A stretch of DNA of 64,000 bases from Cercis canadensis. Taxonomy: Eukaryota; Streptophyta; Magnoliopsida; Fabales; Fabaceae. The stretch is from assembly GCA_003255065.1 (NCBI GenBank), contig QAOA01003982.1:207488-271487 (forward strand), in the 5' to 3' direction. Positions 54,440-64,000 of this stretch are shown here, piece after piece. A program made the translations under genes and the position numbers. The stretch's first letter is position 1, and every line of letters starts with the position of its first letter. The notes beneath the pieces are model-generated. The model was not told the DNA's origin, did no database searches, and saw only the letters and a list, made by a program, of their open reading frames with translations.

Positions 54440-55570
54440 CTTTTATAGGAATTTAAGGACGTTTTCCCCGATCATGATCTAAGTGGATTGTCTCTAATGC
54501 ATGTAATTGAGCATCAAATTGACTTCATTTTTGGAGCTGTCGTTCCAAATAGGCCTGCTTATAAGAGTAATCTAGAGGAGACCAAGGAGCTTCTAATGCA
54601 AGTAGGAGAACTCATGACCAAGGGTCATGTAAGGGAGAGCATAAGTCCATGCGCAGTGTTGGTGCTTCTAGTTCATAAGAATGATGGAACATGCGCAGAT
54701 GTGTTTAGATGAATTGCATGGTTCTTATGTGTTCTCTAATATAGATCTTAAGAGTAGATACCATCAAATTAAGTTGAAAGAAGGAGATGAATGGAAAATG
54801 ACTTTTAAAACTAAATATGGTTTATATGAATGATTAGTTACGTCCTTTGGTATGACTAATGCCCCTATCACTTTCATGAGATTGATGAACTATGTTTTAC
54901 GAGATTTTATTGGTCGATTTGTTGTTGTCTACTTTGATGATATCTTAATCTATAGTAAGGATTTGAATGAACATCTTAGTCATTTTCATGGTGTGCTAAG
55001 TGTGTTAAGAAAAAAAAATTGTATGCTAACTTGAAGAAATGTTCCTTTTGCACTAGTCAAGTTATATTTCTTAAGTATATTGTGAGTGTTAGAGGAATAG
55101 AGGTTGATGAAGAAAATGTGAAGGCTATAAAATAATGGCCAACGCCTATGAGTGTTAATGGAGTGAGAAGTTTCTATGGGTTGGCTAGTTTCTATAGGAG
55201 ATTTGTAAGGGATTTTAGTACCTTAGCCTCACCTTTAACTAGAGTTGTTAAGAAGAATGTAGGTTTTAAATGGGGAGAAAAGCAAGAAAAGACCTTTAAT
55301 CTCATTAAGGAGAAATTAGTTAGTGCACATTTGCTTGACTTCTCTAAAGCTTTCAAGATTGAGTGTGATGCCTCAATATTAGCATTGGAGCTGTGTTGAT
55401 GTAAGAAGGGTGACTTCTTGCATATTTTAGTGAAAAGCTTGGAGGAGCCACCTACCCCTCCTATGACAAGGAGATGTATACTTTGGTGAAGGCTTTGGAA
55501 ACTTGGCAGGACTATCTACTTCCAAAGGAGTTCGTGATTCATACCGATCATGAGTCCTTGAAGTATTTAA
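54440..55570 (+). pseudogene. Reverse transcriptase and RNase H of the chromovirus-like element
   Basis: EFKDVFPDHDLSGL and RPAYKSNLEETKELLMQVGE mark the RT entry (54450-54600), [18 protein letters not shown] the next block, then FGMTNAPITFMRLMN and the catalytic VVVYFDDILIYSKD (YFDD at about 54930-54941). The connection follows with [18 protein letters not shown] and [18 protein letters not shown], then the RNase H start (KIECDAS). Later wording ([15 protein letters not shown]) reaches about 55570. Stops at 54709, 54832, 55034, 55133, 55398 and 55576 break it. The FDDI catalytic pair is preserved. Confidence 0.85.
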
Positions 55571-55584
55571 AAGGGTAGGGCAAG

Positions 55585-57065
55585 TTGCATAAGTGGCATG
55601 CTAAATGGGTTGAGTTTATTGAACATTTTCCTTACATAATCAAGGACAAGCATGGTAAGGAAAATGTGATTGCCGATGCCTTGTTGCGAAGGTATACTCT
55701 TCTCTCTTCTCTTGATGCCAAGTTGTTAAGATTTGAGTTTGTTAAGGGATTGTATCATGATGACCCTGATTTTCTAGTATTTTTATTGTTTGTGAAAATA
55801 GTGAATATGATAAATTCTATATGCATGAGGGATATCTATTTAGAAAGAATAAGTTATGTGCATATAGAAAGTCTATGCATGAATTGCTAGTAAGAAAGGC
55901 ACATGGTGGAGATTTTATGGGACACTTTGATTTTAAAAAAACTCTAGATATGTTGCATGAACACTTCTTTTAGCTTAGAATAAGAGGTGATGTAAAAAAT
56001 TTGTGTGCTAAATGTATTACATGTAAGTATGCTAAGTCTACTACTAAGCCCTATGGATTATATACCCTTTTACCAGTTCCTGAAGTTCTATGGGTTGATG
56101 TGTCTATGGATTTTATCTTAGGTTTACCTCTCTCCAAGAGGGGTCGAGATTCTATTTTTGTGATTGTTGACAGATTTTTCAAGATGGCGCATTTCATTGC
56201 TTGCCATAAAATGGATGATGTCACCCATATTGCTAATTTGTTCTTCAAAGAAGTAGTTAGATTGCATGGGATGCCTTGGAGCATTGTATCCAATCGAGAC
56301 ACAAAGTTCTTGAGCCATTTTTGGAGAACTTTGTGGGCAAAGTTGGGTACCAAGTTGCTATTTTCCACCACTTGTCATCCCAAAACGGATGGACAAACCG
56401 AGGTAGTAAACCAAACACTATCTACTTTGTTGCGTACGGTGATTAAAAAGAACATTAAGTCTTACGAAGATTGCTTGCCATTTATTAAGTTTGCTTATAA
56501 TCAAGTTGTGCATTCCATTACAGAATATTCCCCATTTGAGGTAGCTTATGATTTTAACTCCCTTGCCCTATTAGACTTAATCCCATTGCCTATGCAACAT
56601 TGTGCTAACCTAGATGGCAAGAAAATGGCTGAACAAGTGAAGCAACTTCATGAGAATGTTAAGTTGCAAATTGAAAAGAGAAATAAATATTATGCAACAA
56701 GTGCCAACAAAGGGCGAAAGAGATTCATCTTTGAACCTGACGATTGGGCTTGGCTTCACATGCGAAAAGAGCAATTCCCGATTCAACGACGATCTAAGCT
56801 ATTTCCGAGAGGAGAAGGTCCCTTCCAAATGGTAGCAAGGGTCAACGACAATGCCTATAACCTAGATCTTCCAGGTGAATATAATGTGAATGCCACATTT
56901 AATGTTTTTGACCTTTCTCTCTTTAATGCAGGAGACGATTCGAGGACAAATTCTCCTAAAGAAGAGGGGATGATGAGGATCATAGAACCCAATCAAGAAA
57001 CCTATTATCTATGTCCGTGGGTCCAATCACAAGAGCAAGAGCTAAAAAGATGCAAGGAGCTTTGA
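55585..57065 (+). pseudogene. Integrase of the chromovirus-like element; last frame long and intact
   Basis: An RNase H tail ([15 protein letters not shown]) is followed by the zinc-binding CAKCITCKYAK (56001 on). The 354-codon frame 56001-57065 holds the core: first D in VDVSMDFILGLPL, second D in VSNRDTKF, E in KTDGQTEVVNQ (DDE complete). The C-terminal part has KLFPRGEGPFQMVARVNDNA and NATFNVFDLSLFNAGDDSRT. The frame enters the 3' LTR one base out of register with the tail encoded in the 5' LTR (DEDHGTQ), so the last ~30 residues are a frameshift product. The HHCC finger is incomplete upstream because of a stop near 55888. Confidence 0.87.
56959..56970 (+). other. Polypurine tract of the chromovirus-like element
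   Basis: AAGAAGAGGGGA lies immediately before the 3' LTR start TGATGAGGATCAT. It is the plus-strand primer site. Confidence 0.8.
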
Positions 57066-57708
57066 ACAGCTTAATTGAGAATATCGAGACTCAAGGAGCA
57101 AGTGTGAATGAAGACCAAAGGCTTGTGAGCATCATTTGGACTGAAAATGAACTTGTTGAAGAGATGGCATAACCTTGGGCACCCCATCCTCTGAAACCTA
57201 GCTTCCAAGCAGAATTTCAGGCACTGCAACACCCAACAAACAACAAGACAGGTGCCATAATGCCCTGTCAGTTTTCAGCCTAGCGCATTTTGACCCAAAA
57301 CGAGCATTTTGGTTGGTGGCACTTGGCCTAGACCAACTTTTAGCCATTTTTGGCCTAAGTTATGAGCAATTATACTTCGGTTATTAATGTTATCGATTCT
57401 GTGACATTTGGCTATTAGTTTGAGCTTATTTAGGTTTTATTTAAGGCTTTTGGCTTAATTAGACTTAGAATTAGGTTTGTTTTCTTTTATAAGAGAGTTG
57501 ACCCTCTTGTGGCAAGATAACTTGAGATATTCAGAATTTGAATGAAGAGAGAACTTTCCCTCATTGTTCTTTGAAAAAACTTCTAGATCTTATCAAGAAT
57601 CGACAATTCTTATGGTGATCAACCTAAAACTTATTGCTCGCCTTCTATCTTTCTCAAGCGTGGCGTTCATATTCTTCCCCATATACATTTGGTTCCTGCT
57701 TTGCTAAG
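56971..57708 (+). repeat. 3' LTR of the chromovirus-like element, truncated by a nested insertion
   Basis: It aligns with 50017-50825 in order (TGATGAGGATCAT, PITRARAK-coding words, TTTTATAAGAGAGTTGACCC, GCTCGCCTTCTATCTTTCTC) but has several deletions and breaks off after TTTGCTAAG at 57708. In the 5' LTR the same point (50821-50825, CTAAG) continues TGACAAGTCGAGG. Confidence 0.88.
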
Positions 57709-59011
57709 TGTTGAGTGGGTTTTATACCCACTCTTTAGATATATGTTACTTAACTGTTTGATTGTTTATTGAGAATTTTTACCATGTAATGGGTTGTGTG
57801 TGTTAATTTATAGGTTTACATGGAAATTCATGGGTTTCATGTTCTGACTTGAAGAAATGAAGAATTGGGAAGATTTGGGACATAAACCAAGGGTTGCTGC
57901 CCTTGAAAGTAAAAGTTGCTGCCCCTAGAGCATAAAAAAGAAAGGCCTTGACAGAAACCAAGAGCAGCAGCCCTTGAAAGACAGAGCTGGGGCTCCCGCG
58001 CAACAGATTTCTAGCCTTTAATTCCCGAGAGAAAGCACTGTGACTCTCAACAATTAGAGTCGCAGCGCCTGCGCAAGTTACCTGAAACACGTGACTTTAT
58101 TTCTGAGTTCTTTTTTAAGGCTTTTGCTTAAGAGTATAGATAAGGACTTTTAGGAATTATTAGGGATTCTTTTCTAAAATTTTTGAAGGCAAGAAGGAGA
58201 GAAAAAACAAGGATTGAAGACAAGATTTTGGGAGCTTATTCGATCAGCATCACATAGTTTTATTCTTTTGCTATTTCAATTATGACTGAATTTTGCTTTA
58301 CCATGTTCCTCATTTTTGCTATGAACTAAAATCCTTTCTAGGGCTATGATGTAGCCTAGCTAGAAAGATTTGTTATTTTCTATTTCTTTAATTTAATAAC
58401 TCATTTATTAAATTGTCTTCTTCTTCTCAAGTCTTCATGCTTCTAATTACTTGATCGCGAATTAGGTGATTAGATAATTACAATGAGACTGTGAGGTAAT
58501 TTGTAATTAAAGATCATAGGGATTAAGAACATATGTTGCATATAGGATAGAAATATACCTCCATGGCCTGTGTAGCTATTTAAAAAGAACCATAGAATTA
58601 AATAAATTTCTAGGTTATTCACAATTCACATAGAAATATAGTGGGTTCATAACTTAGAGATATTTTTGTTTGACCTTAGGAAAGGCTAATAAATAATTTA
58701 GGGTTTTTGGCTAGCAATTAGGAAGATTGTTCTTGGTTAATGAATTAGGAACAGCAAATCGAAATAGCTATGGTGAAATCAGAAGCCCTAGATATTTCTC
58801 TCTAAATTAATTCTTAATTTTTATCAATTTTGCTTACTTTTAGTTTATTTAAAGTTCTATATTGAAATTCTCCATACTCATTGATTAAATAAAATTGAGA
58901 TTAATCCAATTTCGGTAGTTGATAACATTAGTCCTCATGGGAACGATAACTCACTCTCATCTAATTACTTGGAAACGATAACATGCACTTGCGTTAGGAT
59001 TTCTCACAACA
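57709..59011 (+). repeat. 5' LTR of the nested Gypsy element
   Basis: The LTR begins TGTTGAGTGGGTTTTATACC and ends GATTTCTCACAACA (1303 bp, inverted TGTTG/CAACA). It contains GC-rich words of the form CAGCAGCCCTTGAAAGACAG near 57960. Confidence 0.88.
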
Positions 59012-59013
59012 AG

Positions 59014-59033
59014 TTTTTGGCGTCGCCGGGGAC
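59014..59033 (+). other. Primer-binding site of the nested element
   Basis: TTTTTGGCGTCGCCGGGGAC follows the LTR end by two bases and is a variant of the common TGGCGCCGTTGCCGGGGA site of plant Athila/Tat-type elements. Confidence 0.75.
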
Positions 59034-59151
59034 TAATTTGTTATTAATATCAATACTCAGTAATCTCTATTTTAGTCTAATCGTTTATTTTTCAAAGGTT
59101 TGTTTAATTGTTTTATTGTTTTGAGACTTACAGGAGTTTTCTTCTTAGTGT

Positions 59152-60655
59152 ATGAGAAAATCTAGAAGTAGCTCCCTAATCTCATTTGATTATGAAATAG
59201 AAAAGACCTGTCGAAAGAATAGAAAGAAGAGAAGAGAGTCTACCAGAATTTTGACAGACATAATGGCAGAAGAAAATCCTCCAAAAGCATTTCGTGACTA
59301 TGTCTTCCCTTCGGTCACAGATACCACCTCTGGTATAAGGCAATCGACTATCCAAGCCAATGCTTTCAAGATTAAACCAACGGTTATTTATATGGTCCAG
59401 TCGACCCAGTTCAGTGGTTTAGCGAATGAAGATCCTCATGCTCACATTGCCGGGTTCTTGGAAATATGTGATACTTTCAAGCACAATGGTGCTACCAATG
59501 ATGTCATTCGCCTCTGACTTTTTCCCTTCTCACTACGAGATAAAGCCAAGTCTTGGCTATAGTCTTTGCTAGTTAGAACCATCACTACCTGGGATATTTT
59601 GGCACAAAATTTTTTAGCCAAATTCTTCCCACCTGCTAAGACCGCCAAGCTGCAAAATGACATCACTATATTCTATCAATAGGAGACCGAGTCACTTCAA
59701 GAGGCTTGGGAAATGTACAAAGAGTTACTTCACAAATGCCCCCATCATGGACTTCCTGACTGGTTGCAACTACAAACCTTCTACAATGGGTTGCTAAGTT
59801 CAACCAAGACACTAGTTGACGCTGCTGCTAGTGGGTCCTTAATAAGCAAGACACACGAGGATGCTAATAAACTATTAGAGGAGATGGTTGCCAATGCCTA
59901 TCAATGGCCTACTAAAAGGTCTACATCACGAAAGGTACTTCGAGTTCATAAGGTTGATGCTTTCATAGCCTTATCTGCAAAAATTGATTCTCTGACTAAG
60001 TAGTTAACCATCAGGAATGTCAACATTATTCAGTCTCGTTATGAGAATTGAGATCATTGTGGCGGTACTCATGCTAGCTTAGATTGCCAAGTTGGCAACC
60101 CGTTCTCTCCATCTCAGTCAAAGGAAGTACACTTTGTGGGAAACCCAAGCAGGCAGAACAACCCTTACTCCAAGACATACATTCTGGGGTGGAGAAATCA
60201 CTCAAATTTTTCTTGAAAAAACAATCAGAATTTTGCTCAGGCACTAGTGCAAGATCAACCACCACCACCTAAGGTTTCCTTGGAAGATGTTCTTGCCCAG
60301 TTAACAATAAACACCAGTCAATTTATGGCAAGAACAGATGCCTCCATTCAAAACCTGGAAGTACAAGTGGGTCAATTATCTAGCATACTTAGCACCAGAC
60401 AACATGGGTCTTTACCGAGTGATACAGAGGTGAATCCTAAAGAGCATGTCATGACTATCACTCTTCATGATGGTAAGACTTTAGATGAACCATCTGAAGT
60501 TGCAAAGACGGTGACAATTAAGTCAGTTGAGCTTGAGACAAAGCAAGACACCCCAGTGGAACCACTTGTGAAATTTGTAGAGAAGACATCAAAGTTATTT
60601 TCAGATAATCTTCCACCCTATGTTCCACCTCTTCCTTTTCCTCAGAGATTCTAGA
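59152..60655 (+). pseudogene. Gag of the nested Gypsy element, interrupted
   Basis: The start frame (59152-59517) holds AEENPPKAFRDYVFPSVTDT and FSGLANEDPHAHIAGFLEIC, typical of the Athila-type gag entry, ending at a TGA (59515-59517) before LFPFSLRDKAKSWL. 59713-60003 continues MYKELLHKCPHHGLPDWLQL and TFYNGLLSSTKTLVDAAASG. A zinc-knuckle-like DHCGGTHASLDCQVGNPF lies near 60052-60105. 60247-60654 is the Pro/Gln-rich tail with IQNLEVQVGQLSSILSTRQ. Stops at 59515, 59560, 59680, 60001, 60048 and 60217 show it is not translatable as one protein. Confidence 0.85.
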
Positions 60656-60857
60656 AGAAAAAACTAGATAATCAATTTTCAAAATTTCTGGAGGGGTCCA
60701 AGAAGTTGCATATCAATATCCCATTTACAGATATGCTTTAGAACAAATGCCTAGCTACGTGAAATTTATGAAGGAAATTCTTTCCAATAAAAGAAAGCTA
60801 GAGGATTATGAGACTGTGGCATTTACTGAGGAGTGCAGTGCAACCTTATAAAAGAAA

Positions 60858-61638
60858 TTGCCACCAAAATTAACAGATCTAGGGAGTTTCAATATTCCTT
60901 GTTCTATTGGCAATGTATCTTTTGGTAAGGCACTTTGTGATATTGGTACTAGTATTAACCTTATGTCTTTTTCTGTGTTTAGGAAATTGGGCATAAGAGA
61001 AGTCAAGTCAACCTCAATCTCCTTGACACTGGCAGATAAATCAATCAAATCCAAGGGAAATCCTCGATGATGTATTGGTAAAAGTGGACAAGTTCATCTT
61101 CCCAGCGGACTTCGTTGTGCTTGACATGGATGAGGACCAAGAAATCCCAATCATTCTTGGTCGTCCATTTTTAGCAACTGGGAAAGCTTTCATTGATGTG
61201 CAAAAGGGCCAACTCATTCTGAGAGTGCAAGGTGATCAAGTGTCCTTCAAAGTTTTCAAAGAAATAAAGCATCCCAATGAAGTGAGTGTCTGCTGTAAAA
61301 TTGACACTATAATTGGAAGCACTAAATTGCAAGACCTAATTGGAGCTCACACCATGGGAAAGGCAAATAAGGAGAAGCCTCTTGATTTAGAGGTCCAAGA
61401 TGATAAAATCCCCAAGAAGCCAATGGCTAGACTTATGCCTATAGTCGAGTCTCATAAGAAAAACAAGAAGAAGAAGTCGTCATTCCAAAAGATTCTTTTG
61501 GAGCATATCAGAAAATTTGCTTATGGAGATGGAAACAAAGTTTGGAGCTTAAAAAAGACTGGCCAACAATCCAAAACTCAAAGAAATAGCAGAGTAAAAT
61601 TCCAGAAGTCCTCCACTACTAGTTTTGATCCTAGTTAA
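60858..61638 (+). pseudogene. Aspartic protease of the nested Gypsy element
   Basis: 60858-61070 gives LTDLGSFNIPCSIGNVSFGK and the active-site region ALCDIGTSINLMSFSVFRKL (D-I-G-T, against D-L-G-A in relatives), then VKSTSISLTLADKSIKSKG. A frameshift near 61065 leads to 61075-61638: VKVDKFIFPADFVVLDMDED, IPIILGRPFLATGKAFIDVQ, then a basic tail. The ILGRPF hallmark is present. A single frameshift separates the two halves. Confidence 0.85.
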
Positions 61639-61639
61639 G

Positions 61640-63400
61640 TTATTTCAGAGACAGTTTGGCTGAAGACTATAAATTTAGCTCTAATTAGGAGGCAACCTAA
61701 GTGCTTTTAGCACATTCATCTATTTTTCTTTACGCTTATGTTTTTAGTTGATTTTATTTTAATTTATTAGTGTTGTTTTTAATGATTGTATTCTCTTTTC
61801 TTGCAAGGTACCACTTCAATTTTCAGTGCACAATTGCTTCTTAGTGCTCTATCGGGTGTGCAACCATCTCATTATGGCATTGGAGAGCTAAAATTTTTAG
61901 TTTCGACAGAGGCTCAATGCTGCAACTCTTGAAAGTTAGTGCCGCAGCCCTATGGAGGCCGAGAGGCAGTGCTGCTGCTTTTGCTATTTAGGGCCGCGGC
62001 GCTCGCACGATAAGTTGGAATTTCTTTAAAGCACCCAATGGAGGATGATGATGCCACATGACCCACCCTACTTCAGGGAAGTCCCATTCTCTCTCTTTAT
62101 TTTTGGGCTTTACCATTGAGGACAATGTTTCTCTAAGTTTAGGGGTGTGAGATTTTATTTCTTCATTACCTGTAAACATTGAGGTATTTAATGTTTTTGC
62201 AAGTCTAAAAAAAAAAATTCTAAAAACCTTGGACCTGTGATAAAACTGAATTTCTCTTGACTAAAACTCTAGAAAAATGATAGATGCTATGTTTATGTGT
62301 TTGAGAAACTCTAGAATTTATTTTTGTTTAACTGAATTTTACTAAATCATTGAGCACATAGCCCTGCTTGTGTGAAATTGGCATTGTTTAAAGATGATTA
62401 TGTGAACTAAGCTATTTCACAATCTCACAAACACTAGAACTTGCTTGATTGTCAGCCAAGGCAAAATCCTAGGCTGTACAATGTTAGGGATATGATTTAG
62501 GCCATGTTTGTTTAGTTTGGGCCTTTCTTGCCAACCTTTTGAATGATGATTAGATTTCTAGCATATCCCTTTGAGCTTAAATTAGAATTTTCTTTGTCAC
62601 CTACATTAACCTTAGCCTTTGGATGGATCTTTTTCTGTACCTTTCATTTAGAGCACTTATTCAGTTAAAAGAGCATCTAGAGCTAGAAATTTTAAGAAGA
62701 ATGAGTGGAGAAAAGAAAAGAAAAATGTCAATGCAATATGGCCACCAAAATCAAAGAGCTACATATTCCTGCAGTAAAGCATTAAAATGTGCAAAGAAAA
62801 AAAAAATGAAATGTTTTCAAAAGCATGAAGTTTGGAATGTAATGACCCAAAATAGAAAAAAGTTTTGTTGGTGGTTATCAAAGTAAAGATGAAAATAAGT
62901 ATGGGGGAGTTAGAAGTGAAAGAAGGAAAAATGGTTGCTCATGAGACTTGCTCTAACTGAATTTGTGTGATGAGTGAACTAAACCATTTCATTATCTCTT
63001 ACCCTACCCTTCACCCAGCCACACATTTAAAGCCAACCAAAAGTCCTTCTGATCCTCTATGTTGTTTGGCCTACATTAGTGGAGATTGACATGAAAAGCA
63101 AGTATATGGTGTTCTGAGAGAATAAAAGTAGAGAATAAGTGTTTTTGAGCTTATTTGCATAATCTGATTCAAGTACAGAGAGTAGGGTAAGCAAGGGCTA
63201 TACTCTCACACACATAGAATTCTAGTGCCACAAGATCAACTTTGGGATGAAAATAAACACATGCATATCATCTTGAAAAGTTTCTAAGAGTTATGTTTAA
63301 TTGAAATTCTTTGAGACCTGTATGATGAGTAAGAAAAGTGTTCATTCTTTAGTTAACTTTTAATTAGAATTTATTTTCTTTTCTCGAGGACTAGCAAATA
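61640..63400 (+). other. Coding-free 3' internal region of the nested Gypsy element
   Basis: I see no pol or envelope-like coding sequence. A GC-rich block at 61905-62010 (GCCGCAGCCC, GGGCCGCGGCGCTCGC) resembles the GC-rich words of the LTR. TTGAGGACAATGTTTCTCTAAG (62115) and the AAGTTTGGGGG motif before the LTR are typical landmarks of the 3' part of such elements. Confidence 0.6.
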
Positions 63401-63402
63401 TT

Positions 63403-63417
63403 AAGTTTGGGGGTATT
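63403..63417 (+). other. Polypurine tract of the nested element
   Basis: AAGTTTGGGGGTATT precedes the LTR start TGTTGAGTGGG. The G-run is the likely primer; it is less purine-pure than usual but is the common form in this group. Confidence 0.65.
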
Positions 63418-64000
63418 TGTTGAGTGGGTTTTATACCTACTCTTTATATCTCTTTTACTTAACTATTTGGTTGCTTATTGAGAATTTTTACCATCTAATA
63501 GGTTATGTGTGTTAATTTGTAGGTTCAAATGGAAATTCATGGGTTTCATGTTATAACTGGAAGAAATGAAGAATTAGGAAGATTTGGGACAAAAACCAAG
63601 GGCTGTTGCCCTTGAAACCAAAAACTGCTGCCCCTGGAGCATAAAAAAGAAAGGCCTTGACAGAAACCAAGAGCCGCAGCCCTTGAAAGATAGATCCACG
63701 GCTCCTGCACAACAGATTTCCAGACTTCAATTCCTGAGAGGAAGAGCCGCAACCCTTGAAAGACAGAGCTGTGACTCCCGCGCTATAGATGTCTAGCCTT
63801 TAATTCTCGAGAGAAAGCGCCACAGCTCTCAACAATCAGAGCTACGGCACCGGCGCAAGTTTCCTGAAACACGTGACTTTATTTCCTAGTTCTTTTTTAA
63901 GGCTTTTGCTTAGGAGTATAAATAATTACTTTCAGGAATTATTAGGCATTCTTTTATGAACTTTTTAGAGGCAAGAAGGAGAGCAAAAACAAGGATTGAA
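63418..64000 (+). repeat. 3' LTR of the nested element, cut by the window end
   Basis: The sequence matches the 5' LTR from TGTTGAGTGGGTTTTATACC onward. It differs by an extra tandem unit of 73 bp (63671-63743, then again from 63744), beginning GAGCCGCARCCCTTGAAAGA, which is single in the 5' LTR near 57962. Confidence 0.88.

Larger units (their letters stand above)
50017..57708 (+). mobile_element. Chromovirus-like Gypsy retrotransposon, all domains present but decayed
   Basis: Order: 5' LTR, tRNA-Met-type primer site, leader, gag with CCHC knuckle, protease, reverse transcriptase, RNase H, integrase, polypurine tract and a truncated 3' LTR. The PR-RT-RH-INT order is Gypsy. The IDGGSCTNV protease and the GDDSRTN tail are typical of chromovirus-like plant elements, although I see no chromodomain. 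The 3' LTR is cut at 57708 by a younger element. Confidence 0.88.
57709..64000 (+). mobile_element. Athila/Tat-like Gypsy element without visible pol, nested, running off the window
   Basis: 5' LTR (57709-59011), primer site, gag, protease, about 1.7 kb of coding-free DNA, polypurine tract and the start of the 3' LTR (63418 to beyond 64000). No reverse transcriptase, RNase H or integrase wording is present between 61640 and 63400, so the element is a non-autonomous derivative. It sits inside the 3' LTR of the chromovirus-like element. Confidence 0.85.

Noticed and set aside
56051..56371. Minus-strand ORFs opposite the integrase
   Set aside because: Antisense shadows of a well-supported integrase frame.
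1..64000. CRISPR array, bacterial operons or integron-like structure
   Set aside because: The window is plant nuclear DNA; none of the repeats has regular short spacers, and there are no prokaryotic-type gene clusters.

Overview
This is a window of nuclear genomic DNA from a flowering plant, almost certainly a eudicot. The evidence is AT-rich intergenic DNA, GT-AG introns of plant size, plant-type LINEs, Sirevirus-like Copia and Gypsy retrotransposons, TRIMs and MITEs, and host genes of typical plant families. I cannot name the species from sequence alone. Single N bases sit next to homopolymers (5008, 10060, 23074, 41544, 46748) or between near-identical copies (48084, 51936), so this is a draft scaffold with minimal-length gap placeholders.

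Region by region: (1) 0-2.9 kb holds an inverted repeat at the window edge, an unrecognised minus-strand ORF and a decayed direct duplication. (2) 2.9-10.7 kb is a decayed tandem cluster of 2-oxoglutarate/Fe(II) dioxygenase genes (ACC-oxidase-homolog type). One three-exon copy (8152-10679) is nearly complete but carries two apparent lesions. Remnants of further copies and of their upstream regions lie before it, with a MITE and two TRIMs inserted. (3) 12.4-13.2 kb has two likely minus-strand exons of an unrecognised gene. (4) 13.3-18.2 kb is a broken minus-strand LINE interrupted by a hAT-type MITE. (5) 18.7-22 kb is the 3' end of a Sirevirus-like Copia element (extra 3' ORF, polypurine tract, LTR). 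(6) 22.4-24.1 kb has short tandem repeats and a minus-strand Copia gag-protease fragment. (7) 24.2-28.4 kb is a truncated minus-strand Gypsy element with one LTR, primer site, gag and protease. (8) 29-32.7 kb is an LTR-like repeat, followed by a 5'-truncated LINE with RNase H and poly(A) at 32.9-34.7 kb. (9) 35.8-39 kb is the main host gene, a multi-exon CDK-like protein kinase with unusual catalytic motifs and doubtful splice phases. It is followed by a long foldback Mutator-type MITE (39449-39998). (10) 40.5 kb has the 5' two thirds of a tRNA-Gln; 41.3 kb has the C-terminal exon of a glutaredoxin-family zinc-finger protein. (11) 43.5-49.8 kb is a second large LTR-like repeat with internal tandem subrepeats. 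(12) 50.0-57.7 kb is a chromovirus-like Gypsy element with all enzyme domains but many stops. Its 3' LTR is split by (13) a second Gypsy element (57.7 kb to beyond the window end) that keeps gag and protease but no visible reverse transcriptase or integrase.

I found no new multi-gene system. The host genes do not form a pathway. The most informative observations are structural: paired occupied/empty sites that date MITE and TRIM insertions against gene duplication, nested LTR elements with a testable prediction outside the window, diverging LTRs, and two gaps flanked by duplicated contig ends that are likely assembly artefacts. Most coding stretches are relics; only the kinase gene and the unrecognised minus-strand exons look like candidates for expressed genes.
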